Counted from the stretch's first letter, positions 9,348 through 17,770 are shown. The stretch is 64,000 bases of DNA from Aurantiacibacter rhizosphaerae (GCF_009807005.1 NZ_WUBR01000003.1:496001-560000), one strand, 5' to 3'. Numbers and translations are program-made. Notes: a model not told the origin generated them from the letters alone.

Positions 9348-9932
9348 TTAATTGAGCGCGGCGAGCTCGCCTGCGACATTGATCATCTTGGCGTTGCCAA
9401 TCGTCGCCTTCGGGCTTTCGATCTCGATCACACCGTCAGCGATTTCTACAGCGCCGTTGGCGACATTCTCACCGGTCCGCGCCTGCTGCGTCGCAGAATA
9501 ATGCGGCACCGTTGTCAGGGCCGCCGCTTGCTGGGTGGGTGCGGATGCCGAGGCGGGGCTTTCCTGCGCCAATGCGCGTTCGGCACGGGCATCAAGCTTT
9601 GTTTCGTCCCACTTTGCTTCCATGCTCGCAATGTCATCTTCGTAGGAGTAATCATAGTTCACGTCTGCGCCGTATCGGTCCTTCAACCGGCCTCTAAGGG
9701 CCAGTTCGTGCACCTCAACCACCCCTTCGGGCGTTTCCATGGCATAGTGATCGGGAAGGCGCGGCTGCGTTTGTGCAGAGGTGTTGGTGCGGGCGATCAC
9801 CGGGCTGTGCGGCAAAATGGTCGACAATCCGCCGTTAACGCCAATCGGGTCCGTGCTCATTTGAGAGCCGATGACACCCCCAGCTATGGGAACAAGCGCG
9901 GCGGCGCCTATAATCCAGGGTGAGACTTTCAT
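9348..9932 (-). CDS. exported hypothetical protein, 194 aa
   Basis: An N-terminal hydrophobic segment (WIIGAAALVPIAGGVIG) is followed by a hydrophilic, Ala/Asp/Glu-rich body, so it is periplasmic or anchored by one helix. No family is recognised. A GGAG site precedes the ATG. About 36 nt upstream is the best EcfG-type promoter of the window, so it is probably a general-stress gene. Confidence 0.65.
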   Translation of the reverse strand: MKVSPWIIGAAALVPIAGGVIGSQMSTDPIGVNGGLSTILPHSPVIARTNTSAQTQPRLPDHYAMETPEGVVEVHELALRGRLKDRYGADVNYDYSYEDDIASMEAKWDETKLDARAERALAQESPASASAPTQQAAALTTVPHYSATQQARTGENVANGAVEIADGVIEIESPKATIGNAKMINVAGELAALN

Positions 9933-9967
9933 TTTGGAACTCCGGCTTTAAACTTGTTTGACCTATC

Positions 9968-9993
9968 AACGCCTTGGCCGGGCCGGATGTTCC
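9968..9993 (-). promoter_or_regulatory. EcfG-type general stress promoter
   Basis: On the minus strand GGAAC (9993-9989), a 17-nt spacer and CGTT (9971-9968) match the alphaproteobacterial EcfG consensus GGAAC-N16/17-CGTT exactly. The predicted start is about 30 nt before the exported protein gene (ATG at 9932). Confidence 0.6.
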
Positions 9994-10053
9994 TGAGCAT
10001 GCCGCATGGTGCCGGGCTGACACACAGATGCATAAACGAAAGTGACACGAGCA

Positions 10054-10497
10054 ATGCCGTCAAAACAACTCGCGCCGATCATGGCATTGCTGCTGGCGTC
10101 CTGCGGGCAGGGCGGGGTTGGCAATGTGCCGGGCGATACCTCTGATGAAAGCGCATATTCCGGGATTGCGGAGGGGGAGGTGATCAACCTTACCGGGACG
10201 GAACCGTTCTGGAATGCGCGTATAGAGGGCAAGACAATGCTCTACCGCACGCCGGAGAACATGGATGGGCTGCGGGTGCCGGTAGCGCGCTTTGCGGGGC
10301 GTGGCGGGCTGGCGTTCAACGGCATGCTTGATGGGCGCGACCTCGATCTTGCGATCACGCCCGCGCAATGCTCCGACGGGATGAGCGACCGCAGCTATCC
10401 CTACGTCGCGACCCTGCAAATCGGCCGCGACCTGCGCGAGGGATGCGCATGGCTTGAGGGGGACGATATCGGGGAGCCCCAGGCGGCGCCCCGATAA
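10054..10497 (+). CDS. COG3650-family lipoprotein
   Basis: 147 aa from ATG 10054 (a GTG at 10042 adds four residues). The signal peptide ends at LLASC, a lipobox. The mature domain has the family signature LTGTEPFWNARIEG, GRGGLAFNGMLDG and a paired-cysteine C-terminus (AQCSDGMSDRSYPY, EGCAW). COG3650 proteins are small envelope lipoproteins of unknown function, often neighbouring HslJ/META proteins. Divergent from the stress gene at 9932. Confidence 0.85.
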   Translation: MPSKQLAPIMALLLASCGQGGVGNVPGDTSDESAYSGIAEGEVINLTGTEPFWNARIEGKTMLYRTPENMDGLRVPVARFAGRGGLAFNGMLDGRDLDLAITPAQCSDGMSDRSYPYVATLQIGRDLREGCAWLEGDDIGEPQAAPR

Positions 10498-10506
10498 GTC
10501 CTGGCA

Positions 10507-11937
10507 TCAATAAACGCCGGGCGCCTCACGCTCGATCACGCTGGTAGGCCTGTCGGGCTTCAGCAGCTTGCGAGAATTGACCGATTGCGTGGTGGCCGGG
10601 CCGCCGGCGATTGGCGTACAACTGCGCCCCGCCAGGAAATCCAGCGCGGTGGCCAGCATTTCCTCCTGCGGGTCACCGAAATTACGCGTGAAATCGTCAT
10701 CGGCGCGGCAGGTGTTGGGCACCGTGTCAGCCAGCCCGTTGAAATATTCGCCCTGGCCGTTCGCATTTTCCAGCTTCAGCGTCACGATCCGCAGGCGATC
10801 ATCGCACGCCGAAAGGTCGAATGCCGATTGGCCCACGGGTTTGCCGAAGGTGTTCTCACCCACGATCGCCAGATTATTGCCGAGATAGGGCTGCATGCCG
10901 TTGATCAACGCCTCACTGGCGGAGGCTGAGCCGCGGGTGGTGATGAAGGCGATGCGCGTCGGCGCAATGGATTCTGGCCGCGCATTGAAGCGATAGGTTT
11001 CATTATTGGACGATTTGCTGTCACGAAAAGCAATCGTTTCAAAAACTTCACCGTCCAGATCGCGGCCCAGCAGATCGCCAAAATATTCGTTCACATTGAT
11101 GCCGCCCCCGCCATTGTAGCGCAGATCGATCACCAGTTCGGTGACGCCAGCGGCGCGGAAATCGGCAAAGGCCCGGCGCAGATCTTCGATGGCCGGATTG
11201 ATGAAATTCGTCAGCCGGATATAGCCCACCTGCTTGCCGTTATCGTTGATGATCTGAGATCCATAGCGGGGCACGGGGTCGAGCTCGAAGTCTGCCTTGG
11301 TAATGCTCACCTCACGCTCCACGCCGCTGGCATCCCTGATGCGCAGCACGCGCGTTACGCCGGGATCGGACGGGCCCAGCGCCTCTATCACGCCGTCCAC
11401 CCCATCATTGGCGAGCAGGCTGTTCACGGTCACAATATTGTTGCCGGTGGTGCCGATGCCCAGGATTTCCGATCCGCGCTCAATATTCGCGCCAAGGGCC
11501 GGGGTGTCGTCAAAGGTTTCCAGCACGACAACCCGCCGGTTCGTCAGGTCATAGCCCAGGCGGAAACCGAAACCTGCGCTGGAGCCTTCGTTAAAGAAGG
11601 CATTCTCCTCCTCGATAGAGGTGATGTAGCTGAAGAAGCGATCCTTGTTCTGCGCCCGTGCCGGGGCCACCAGCGCATCGATGTAATCCTGCACATTGTT
11701 GTAATTGCTCGCATTCACCGATCTGTCGAGCAGGCTGGGGAAAAGATACCATTCGTCCAGCACGTCAAACGCGAATTGCTGCCGGTTTTCCAGCGAACAG
11801 GTTGCGCTGCTGGGCGTGGGGGTAGGGGCAGGCGTCGTCGCCACCGGGGAGGGCGTGGGCGTGGAAGAGCCGCCGCCACCGCAGGATACCGCCATTGAAA
11901 GGCAAGCTAGGGAGAGTGCAATCTTCGACGTGTGCAT
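10507..11937 (-). CDS. S41 family peptidase lipoprotein (Ctp-like)
   Basis: 476 aa. A lipoprotein signal ends in MAVSC (Cys19), followed by a low-complexity Gly/Thr/Pro linker to about 46. A PDZ-like segment covers about 125-215. The peptidase core carries LVIDLRYNGGGG (268-279), GSASASEAL with the probable nucleophile Ser339, and ENTFGKPVGQ with the probable general-base Lys366. The family degrades periplasmic or secreted proteins from hydrophobic C-termini. Length and motifs suggest an active enzyme tethered to a membrane. Confidence 0.9.
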   Translation of the reverse strand: MHTSKIALSLACLSMAVSCGGGGSSTPTPSPVATTPAPTPTPSSATCSLENRQQFAFDVLDEWYLFPSLLDRSVNASNYNNVQDYIDALVAPARAQNKDRFFSYITSIEEENAFFNEGSSAGFGFRLGYDLTNRRVVVLETFDDTPALGANIERGSEILGIGTTGNNIVTVNSLLANDGVDGVIEALGPSDPGVTRVLRIRDASGVEREVSITKADFELDPVPRYGSQIINDNGKQVGYIRLTNFINPAIEDLRRAFADFRAAGVTELVIDLRYNGGGGINVNEYFGDLLGRDLDGEVFETIAFRDSKSSNNETYRFNARPESIAPTRIAFITTRGSASASEALINGMQPYLGNNLAIVGENTFGKPVGQSAFDLSACDDRLRIVTLKLENANGQGEYFNGLADTVPNTCRADDDFTRNFGDPQEEMLATALDFLAGRSCTPIAGGPATTQSVNSRKLLKPDRPTSVIEREAPGVY

Positions 11938-12222
11938 GAAATTGTCCCCGAATTTGAACCAATTGGCGCTGATGTGTCCTGATCTTCAAAAGCTAACCGG
12001 GGCATCACCCGATAGCAAGCTGCCCCGTGCTCAGCACCTGCCGCAGAACCGGCAAATCTCGCCTGCTGGTAACGATTGCAACCAGTACCGTTGATGAATG
12101 GCGAGGTGGCGTCAAGTTCGATGGGGAAATGAACCCCTTGAAAAGCGGGCATGCATTCTGCACATCGCGGCCTCGTGAGTGATCGGCATGCATGATGCGC
12201 CGCACGCAACAAGGAACACACA

Positions 12223-12825
12223 ATGCTCGAACACGTCCCCGCCTGGCTCGGCAAGGCCCTCCGCAACGTTCGCGCGGGTCACGGCAAGCTCGCCGTCGCG
12301 AAACTGGGTGAGGAGGGGATGATCGGCAAGTCCGGCTTCACGCTGACATCCGCCGCGTTTGAAAACGGCGGCAAGCTGGACCCGTGCTTCACCGCAGACG
12401 AGGAAGACGCCGTCGCGCCGCCGCTGGAATGGACTGCGCCGCCCGCCGGCACGCAGGAAATCGTGCTTGTCGTGGAAGATCCCGATGCGCCCGCGCCGGA
12501 GCCTTTCTGTCACTGGCTGGTGTGGGGTCTGCCGGGCCAGAAGGGCAAGCTGCTGGAAGGCGAAACACCGCAGCGCGTGGGCAAGAACTCCTTCGGCAAT
12601 TCGGAATGGTTGCTGCCCGATCCGCCAACCGGGCACGAAGCGCATGATTATGTGTTTCAGTTGTTTGCCCTGGACTTGCCGCTGGTGCTGATGCCGGGTG
12701 CAAGCAGGGATGACCTGATCGAAGCGATGAAAGGCCACGTGACTGCCGTAGCAATTCTTACCGGAACTTATGCCCGCGAAGAAGGCGGGGATTACGACTG
12801 GGATGATGAAGACGAAGCCGAATGA
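12223..12825 (+). CDS. YbhB/YbcL family Raf kinase inhibitor-like protein (PEBP)
   Basis: 200 aa. The PEBP fold begins at about 35 (FTLTSAAFENGGKLDPCFTA) with the ligand-pocket motifs LVVEDPDAPAPEPFCHWLVW and AHDYVFQLFALD. Bacterial members bind small anionic ligands; none has a firmly known role. The sequence is cytosolic, and the N-terminus (LEHVPAWLGKALRNVRAG) is typical of longer alphaproteobacterial members. AAGGAACAC lies before the ATG. The C-terminus is strongly acidic. Confidence 0.93.
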   Translation: MLEHVPAWLGKALRNVRAGHGKLAVAKLGEEGMIGKSGFTLTSAAFENGGKLDPCFTADEEDAVAPPLEWTAPPAGTQEIVLVVEDPDAPAPEPFCHWLVWGLPGQKGKLLEGETPQRVGKNSFGNSEWLLPDPPTGHEAHDYVFQLFALDLPLVLMPGASRDDLIEAMKGHVTAVAILTGTYAREEGGDYDWDDEDEAE

Positions 12826-12875
12826 AGGGTGCTAGACCCGGTCGGCAAATTTTTGACTGAAAGGATACCAAGGAA

Positions 12876-13127
12876 ATGGCTGCCAAGAACAATGCGCTGA
12901 ACAAGCCTGTTACCCTGTCTTCGGAACTGGAGGCGGTAGTCGGCAAGGGTCCGATGACCCGCGCTGAGGTGACCAAGAAGGTTTGGGACCACATCAAGGC
13001 CAACGATCTGCAGGATTCCAAGGACAAGCGCATGATCAACCCTGATGACAAGCTGGGCGCTGTCATCGGCAAGGAACAGATTTCCATGTTCAAGATGACC
13101 GGTGCCGTCTCCAAGCACATGAGCTGA
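12876..13127 (+). CDS. SWIB/MDM2-domain protein
   Basis: 83 aa, essentially one SWIB domain: LSSELEAVVGKGPMTRAEVT, KKVWDHIKANDLQDSKDKR, INPDDKLGAVIGKEQISMF. In chlamydiae and alphaproteobacteria small SWIB proteins occur fused to topoisomerase or alone, probably as nucleoid-associated factors. AAGGAA precedes the ATG. A strong terminator follows. Confidence 0.95.
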   Translation: MAAKNNALNKPVTLSSELEAVVGKGPMTRAEVTKKVWDHIKANDLQDSKDKRMINPDDKLGAVIGKEQISMFKMTGAVSKHMS

Positions 13128-13155
13128 TTGACGCCACTGTCATAAAGACAATTGA

Positions 13156-13190
13156 ACGGGCGGGAGGTGCAAGCTTCCCGCCCGTTTTTT
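13156..13190 (+). terminator. intrinsic terminator after the SWIB gene
   Basis: ACGGGCGGGA (13156-13165) pairs with TCCCGCCCGT (13176-13185), and a T6 run (13185-13190) follows. Confidence 0.92.
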
Positions 13191-13357
13191 ATGCGCGCCA
13201 AACGGAGCAGCCACCCTGTCGCCTGCTTCGCATATCCGAAGCTTTCGCATTTCCGGTGAATTGACTTGCTGCAAAGCGCGCACCCATGGCATTGTGCCGG
13301 GCAATTAAGAGCGGGCTGCTGTTGATGGCCTGCCTTTCAGGAAAGGTTGTTTCGGAC

Positions 13358-14617
13358 ATGGCCCAGATCGTCGGCGGCGTTGCCACATCGCACACTCCCA
13401 CCATCGCTTTTGCAAAGGACGCGAAGAAATTCGACGATCCCGTGTGGAAACCCATCTTCGAAGGGTATGAGCCTGTTCAGCAGTGGTTTCAGGAAAAGAA
13501 GCCCGATGTGCTGGTGTATATCTACAATGATCACATGACGTCCTTCTTCGACCATTACAGCCATTTTGCGCTGGGTGTGGGCGAGGAATTCAAGGCGGCG
13601 GACGAGGGTGGCGGCCCGCGCGATATCCCGGCGATCAAGGGCGATCCCAAGTTCGCCGAACACGTGGCCCGCGTGATGGTGGCCAATGAATTCGACCTGT
13701 CCTATTTTCAGGGCAAGGGGCTGGACCACGGCGCCTTCTCTCCCCTGTCCGTGATGGTGGATTACGACGAGGACGGCTGGGCCTGCAAATTGCTGCCCGT
13801 GGTGTGCGGCGTGTTGACCGTGCCGCTGCCCAGTGCGCGGCGGTTTTACAAATTCGGCAAGAGCCTGCGCCAGGCAATCCTGTCCTATCCCGAAGATATC
13901 AAGGTGGCCATTGCGGGCACGGGCGGCCTCTCGCACCAGGTGCACGGCGAAGCATGTGGCTTTAACAACCCGGAATGGGATGCCGAGTTCATGGATCGGC
14001 TGGAGAAGGACCCCGAAAGCCTGCTGGACATGACCATTGCCGATCTGGCGAAACTGGGCGGCTGGGAAGGTGCAGAGGTCGTAATGTGGCTGATGATGCG
14101 CGGCGCACTGGCAGCGGAGGTGGAGTGCACGCACAAGACCTATTTCCTGCCCAGCATGTGCCCCATCGCCACGATGATACTGGAAGAGAAGGCTGGCACG
14201 CAGCCGGTGGAGGACCCGGCGAAGACCCGCGAACGCGCCGATCATGATTACGAAGGTACAGAGGAGATGGCGGGCACCTATCCCTTCACCATAGAACGGT
14301 CGGTGAGAGGGTTCCGCCTCAATCACTTCCTGCATTCGCTCACCGATCCCACCGCGCGCGGCAAGTTCCGCACGGACGAGGAAGCGGCGATGGAGGAAGC
14401 CGGGCTGACGGATGACGAAAAGCGCCTTGTGCGGGATCGCGACTGGATCGGCATGATCCATTACGGCGTGATCTTCTTCATGCTGGAAAAGCTGGGCGCG
14501 GTGACGGGCATCGGCAATATCGATATCTATGCCGCGATGAAGGGCATGACTGTGCCGGAGTTCCAGAAAACCCGGAATGCGCAGATCAATTACGGCGTGG
14601 CGGGCAAGGAAGACTGA
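13358..14617 (+). CDS. desB: gallate dioxygenase (DesB/GalA type, fused LigB-LigA)
   Basis: 419 aa, the length of Sphingobium DesB (418). Class III extradiol dioxygenases open gallate to 4-oxalomesaconate with Fe(II). The metal ligands are visible: His12 (VATSHTP), His59 (YNDHM) and Glu240 (WEGAEVV); the catalytic histidines lie in GLDHGAF (H124) and GLSHQVHGE (H193). The LigB-like domain covers about 1-280. The C-terminal third is the LigA-like lid, fused here where protocatechuate 4,5-dioxygenase has two subunits. ATG 13358 is chosen because family proteins begin there; AGGAAAGG lies upstream. No other aromatic catabolism gene is in the window. Confidence 0.88.
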   Translation: MAQIVGGVATSHTPTIAFAKDAKKFDDPVWKPIFEGYEPVQQWFQEKKPDVLVYIYNDHMTSFFDHYSHFALGVGEEFKAADEGGGPRDIPAIKGDPKFAEHVARVMVANEFDLSYFQGKGLDHGAFSPLSVMVDYDEDGWACKLLPVVCGVLTVPLPSARRFYKFGKSLRQAILSYPEDIKVAIAGTGGLSHQVHGEACGFNNPEWDAEFMDRLEKDPESLLDMTIADLAKLGGWEGAEVVMWLMMRGALAAEVECTHKTYFLPSMCPIATMILEEKAGTQPVEDPAKTRERADHDYEGTEEMAGTYPFTIERSVRGFRLNHFLHSLTDPTARGKFRTDEEAAMEEAGLTDDEKRLVRDRDWIGMIHYGVIFFMLEKLGAVTGIGNIDIYAAMKGMTVPEFQKTRNAQINYGVAGKED

Positions 14618-14629
14618 GCCCGGCTGGCG

Positions 14630-15031
14630 TCAGCCGTGCTTGCGGAAGGGCCAGTCTGTCACGCGCCCGCACCACAGCGCCAGCCAGATGATGATAGGCT
14701 GCGCGATCATGCGCGGCACGTGGTAGCCCATGCCAAAGCCGCCATCGGCCGAAGCCATGTCCATCATCATGTGATTGATGTTAGCTGGCCAGACGCAGAG
14801 GGCGTAAAGCGCCAGACCGACGCCGCCCGCCTGTCGCAACTTGCAAGACCATGGCTGGGCAAGGGCGATGGCGCCTGCAATCTCTGCAATACCCGTCAGC
14901 AGGATCACCGCTTCGGGCGCAGGCACCCAGCCGGGCGTGATAGACAGGAAGGGTTCCGGCCCGACGATGTGTCGATATCCGGCATAGGCATAGAAGATTG
15001 CCAGCAGATAGGTGAGGATGGTGCGGATCAC
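14630..15031 (-). CDS. DoxX-like membrane protein
   Basis: 133 aa with four hydrophobic helices and the DoxX-like features AIFYAYAGYRHIVGPEPF, LLTGIAEIAGAIAL and LALYALCVWPANINHM. The family is broadly linked to redox or quinone-related membrane functions, without a fixed activity. Its start overlaps the end of the DUF3253 gene by four bases (ATGA), so they are co-transcribed. Confidence 0.85.
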   Translation of the reverse strand: MIRTILTYLLAIFYAYAGYRHIVGPEPFLSITPGWVPAPEAVILLTGIAEIAGAIALAQPWSCKLRQAGGVGLALYALCVWPANINHMMMDMASADGGFGMGYHVPRMIAQPIIIWLALWCGRVTDWPFRKHG

Positions 15032-15276
15032 GCGATGGCGATGCGATAGGGGCCCTGCGCTGTCAATCGGCTTTGCCCCTTCCAGCTGAGCCGGACCTCG
15101 CCCGCATCAGCCAAGGCCTGCGCCGCCGCATGCACATCGGCCATGTGGCCGCGCCATTCCTCGCCATCAGTCTTGTTTTCATGGGAGGCCAACAGGCGCG
15201 CGGCTTCGCTGGGGCAGATTGTCTTGCCGGCCCCGCGCTTAGCCAGCCAGTGCCTGATTGCCGCTTGCGGTGTCAC
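15028..15276 (-). CDS. DUF3253 protein
   Basis: 82 aa. The pattern ICPSEAARLLASHE, WRGHMADVHAAAQALADAGEV and LTAQGPYRIAI matches DUF3253, a small winged-helix-like domain of unknown function. It sits between the PNPOx-like gene (4 nt upstream) and the DoxX gene (4-nt overlap), so the three form one operon. Confidence 0.88.
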   Translation of the reverse strand: MTPQAAIRHWLAKRGAGKTICPSEAARLLASHENKTDGEEWRGHMADVHAAAQALADAGEVRLSWKGQSRLTAQGPYRIAIA

Positions 15277-15280
15277 CCTA

Positions 15281-15718
15281 TCAATCGGGCAGCTTCACTT
15301 CGCCCTCATCCTCGCCTGCCCAGTAATGGATGCGCTTGGCAGATGCTTCGATCAGCACCAGGCCGGTGGTGTCCACGCCTTGTTTGAACCAACGCTCAAG
15401 GTCTTCCACCCAGTGCTCCTTGAACACCTCCTTGTCGCGGATCAGCTTTGCTTCTGCTTCCACGTGGATGAATGTGCCGGGGCGGCCATCGGGGCCGGTG
15501 GGCGTGCGGTAGGTGAGGCCGATGGAGGCATCCCTGCCGATATCGTCCGTCATGCGGGTATCGTCGCTGGTGAAATAGTAGCTGGTGCCTTCGTATTCGA
15601 CCTGGTGGTTATTGCTCATCGGGCGACCCGCGAGGGAGCCGTCCTTTGCGCGGCTTACCAGCATGCAGAAATCGATCTGCTGCATCATGTCGGATACTTC
15701 TTTAAGGGACTTGGCCAT
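15281..15718 (-). CDS. pyridoxamine-5'-phosphate oxidase-like general stress protein
   Basis: 145 aa, a flavin-binding split barrel of the general stress protein 26 type: FCMLVSRAKDGSLAGRPMSN, YYFTSDDTRMTDDI, IHVEAEAKLIRDKEVFKEHW. Such proteins bind FMN, FAD or F420 rather than acting as true PNPOx. It leads a three-gene operon with DUF3253 and DoxX, behind an EcfG-like promoter, which fits a stress role. Confidence 0.88.
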   Translation of the reverse strand: MAKSLKEVSDMMQQIDFCMLVSRAKDGSLAGRPMSNNHQVEYEGTSYYFTSDDTRMTDDIGRDASIGLTYRTPTGPDGRPGTFIHVEAEAKLIRDKEVFKEHWVEDLERWFKQGVDTTGLVLIEASAKRIHYWAGEDEGEVKLPD

Positions 15719-15752
15719 TCGTTCGCTCCTTGCGCTGACGGGTCAGCTATCA

Positions 15753-15777
15753 AGCGATTGATTTGCCAGAGCGTTCC
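15753..15777 (-). promoter_or_regulatory. EcfG-like promoter for the PNPOx-like operon
   Basis: Minus strand: GGAAC (15777-15773), 16-nt spacer, CGCT (15756-15753), a three-of-four match to CGTT. It lies about 35 nt before the ATG at 15718. Confidence 0.4.
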
Positions 15778-15780
15778 GCC

Positions 15781-16218
15781 CTATTCGCCCGGCTGCCATC
15801 CCTCCGGCGCGAGGGTGAAGCCGGAAAATTCGAAAGCCGGCGATACGATGCAGGATACCAGCGTATAATCATGCTCCCCCGTAAGGGGCTGCGCGGCCTG
15901 CCATTCACCGGGGCGGATCACCTGCTGCACGATATCGCCGCCCGCCACATCCGGGCCAAGGCGGATTTCGGCCAGCGCAGTGCCAGTAGGATCGGAAAGG
16001 GAAAGCTGCAGCGGATTTCCGCTATGCCACAGCCAGATCTCGGTCGCATCGACGCTATGCCAGTGGGAGCTTTGCCCCTGTTCCAGCAGGAACAGGATAG
16101 CGGTAGCGCTGCCGCGTTCACCATCGGGCGCATCGGCGCGCCAGGTTTCTCTATACCACCCACCTTCGGGATGCTGCTCCAGTTTCAGTTTCTCGATAAG
16201 GTCGCGTGCATTGGTCAT
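15781..16218 (-). CDS. DUF985 cupin-domain protein
   Basis: 145 aa. The start LIEKLKLEQHPEGGWYRETW, the central SSHWHSVDATEIWLWHSG and the close LVSCIVSPAFEFSGFTL are characteristic of DUF985 cupins. The His pair is the likely metal site. Plant and fungal relatives are linked to anthranilate or sugar-phosphate chemistry, but there is no solid function. It is convergent with nothing and 34 nt from the upstream DUF1810 gene. Confidence 0.88.
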   Translation of the reverse strand: MTNARDLIEKLKLEQHPEGGWYRETWRADAPDGERGSATAILFLLEQGQSSHWHSVDATEIWLWHSGNPLQLSLSDPTGTALAEIRLGPDVAGGDIVQQVIRPGEWQAAQPLTGEHDYTLVSCIVSPAFEFSGFTLAPEGWQPGE

Positions 16219-16252
16219 GCACTGCGCCTTGCCCCGGAAGGCTCAACTTTGT

Positions 16253-16678
16253 CTAGTCGAGCTTTTCCAGCGTCGCCTTGTCCCGGCCACCATCGCACAA
16301 GTTGTCGAGCGCGCTGGCGAAGGGCGTCGGATCATCGGCAACTGCCTCGAACAATGTCATGGAGCTGCGAAATTTCAGGGAATCGATAGGGCCAAGAATA
16401 GTGAGCGGAGTGGCTGAACCGGCGTGATCCAGCATGGCGCGCGTACATTCCAGAAGGCGCGGGCCTAGCAACTCGTGATCGAGATAGGCCTTGGCCTCTT
16501 CCCGCCCGCGAATGGCGTAAGTGCGGGCATTCGCACTCAGGCCGAGGCCCAAGATCTGAGGGAAAATGAACCACATCCAGTGGGTTTGCTTATTGCCAGC
16601 GCGCAGTTCGGCCAGCACGGCATCATATTTGCCAGCCTGGGCGCGAACGAACCGATCCAGTCGCGCCGTATCAGTCAC
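16253..16678 (-). CDS. DUF1810 family protein
   Basis: 141 aa. The motif LRAGNKQTHWMWFIFPQILGLGLSANA, then YAIRGREEAKAYLDHELLGPRL and KFRSSMTLFE, is the DUF1810 signature (calpastatin-like, YfiT-unrelated). Cytosolic, function unknown. Its ATG lies 8 nt inside the end of the DUF3140 gene, so it is co-transcribed with the stress block upstream. Confidence 0.9.
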   Translation of the reverse strand: MTDTARLDRFVRAQAGKYDAVLAELRAGNKQTHWMWFIFPQILGLGLSANARTYAIRGREEAKAYLDHELLGPRLLECTRAMLDHAGSATPLTILGPIDSLKFRSSMTLFEAVADDPTPFASALDNLCDGGRDKATLEKLD

Positions 16679-17009
16679 TCTTCACCGGATCATGGCCCCA
16701 GTTCTTCAGTGAATATCGCCAGTCGCTGTCTTCGATGTCACCGTCGGGGCGCTGCGCGAGATGGCGATGGATGTAACCGATGACCTTTTTCATATGATCA
16801 TACTGATCATTGGTCAGGTCATCCTTCTTCGTGCGCTTTATCGTGACGATGCGCCTGCCAGACCTGTGGCCGGTGCTTTCGCCGCCGTCGCTATCGCCAA
16901 CCGATTTCGATTTCTCGGTATCTAGCCAGTCTTCCAGTTCCTGCGGCTGCATGTTCACGCAGTCCATGAAATCGGAATAGGTTTCCTGATTCTCGTCGGC
17001 GTCCATCAA
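16671..17009 (-). CDS. DUF3140 family protein
   Basis: 112 aa, acidic and soluble. It reads YSDFMDCVNMQPQELEDWLD, TKKDDLTNDQYDHMKKVIGY and DIEDSDWRYSLKNWGHDP, the full DUF3140 pattern. These proteins accompany DUF2945 and DUF3008 proteins in stress-linked clusters and sometimes in Ku/LigD loci. Its start overlaps the DUF3008 gene by four bases. Confidence 0.9.
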   Translation of the reverse strand: MMDADENQETYSDFMDCVNMQPQELEDWLDTEKSKSVGDSDGGESTGHRSGRRIVTIKRTKKDDLTNDQYDHMKKVIGYIHRHLAQRPDGDIEDSDWRYSLKNWGHDPVKSD

Positions 17010-17197
17010 TCGTCGCCGTCCGCTTTTTCCGGCAAGTCTTCGCGATCGGTGGAGGCCATGTCATCCAGCTCGTCTTCCGACATGCTTTCGTACATCTGTT
17101 TCGACGCGCCCTGCAGATCGCCCACCTTGGTTTCACCACGCTTGGCGGAGAGAGCCGCACCTGCTGCTTTCTGCTGGGCCTTGGATTTCGCTTTCAT
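17006..17197 (-). CDS. DUF3008 family protein
   Basis: 63 aa: AKSKAQQKAAGAALSAKRGE, LQGASKQMYESMSEDELDD. This is the DUF3008 pattern, a small hydrophilic stress-associated protein. It is coupled to both neighbours (ATG/TGA overlap with DUF2945 upstream, ATGA with DUF3140 downstream). Confidence 0.9.
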   Translation of the reverse strand: MKAKSKAQQKAAGAALSAKRGETKVGDLQGASKQMYESMSEDELDDMASTDREDLPEKADGDD

Positions 17198-17424
17198 CAG
17201 TCCTGCGCCTCAATCTCTGAGCCGCGTTTGAGAACCTTGTCTCCGTCTTCCTGCTTGATCAGGTAGGCGGGGTTGTCGCTATCACCCTTCTTCGTAACCT
17301 CGCTGCCCTTCAGCGTGCGGGTCACCTCGCGTTCGAAACGGTCTTCGATCTGGCCACAGGCGGTGCCGTTGCCCCAGTCCCATTTCACATACTGGCCGGT
17401 TTGGAAACTGTTGGAATTGCTCAT
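17197..17424 (-). CDS. DUF2945 (hypervirulence-associated) domain protein
   Basis: 75 aa, one SH3-like domain: FQTGQYVKWDWGNGTACGQI, TRTLKGSEVTKKGDSDNPAY, LIKQEDGDKVLKRGSEI. DUF2945/HVA1 proteins are small cytosolic proteins of unknown mechanism, frequent in general-stress regulons. TAGGAGACC is its ribosome site. Confidence 0.9.
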   Translation of the reverse strand: MSNSNSFQTGQYVKWDWGNGTACGQIEDRFEREVTRTLKGSEVTKKGDSDNPAYLIKQEDGDKVLKRGSEIEAQD

Positions 17425-17502
17425 GATCTCGGTCTCCTAATTTTCCGCTATTAAACGCATCAGCCTGCGACCATGATCCCGAAAACCGCTATTTCTTCCG
17501 CG

Positions 17503-17706
17503 CTATTGTACTTGCTCTTCATAAGTGACGGTGTTCGATTGCTCGACTTCGCTTTCACCCATGGCGCCCACGATCCAGATGATCGACAGGATGAGGATTG
17601 CTGCAAGCAGGCTGATCAGCAGGACCCAGCGTACAACGCCTTCTTTTGAACCACCCGATGCATCTTCTTCATCGATATGGACTTCGCCGTCTTTAATCTT
17701 GCTCAT
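17503..17706 (-). CDS. small single-pass membrane protein, 67 aa
   Basis: An acidic N-terminus (KDGEVHIDEEDASGGSKEG) is followed by one hydrophobic helix (about 27-47, VLLISLLAAILILSIIWIVG) and an acidic tail. No family is recognised. It stands first in the stress block, behind an EcfG-like promoter, and is probably transcribed with the DUF2945 gene 78 nt downstream. Confidence 0.65.
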   Translation of the reverse strand: MSKIKDGEVHIDEEDASGGSKEGVVRWVLLISLLAAILILSIIWIVGAMGESEVEQSNTVTYEEQVQ

Positions 17707-17745
17707 AGGATTATCTCTTCCTCCAGTCAGACCCTGAAACCAAGT

Positions 17746-17770
17746 TACGGTCTGACAATGCTAAAGTTCC
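17746..17770 (-). promoter_or_regulatory. EcfG-like promoter for the stress block
   Basis: Minus strand: GGAAC (17770-17766), 16-nt spacer, CGTA (17749-17746), three of four bases of CGTT. It lies about 40 nt before the ATG at 17706. Confidence 0.45.
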
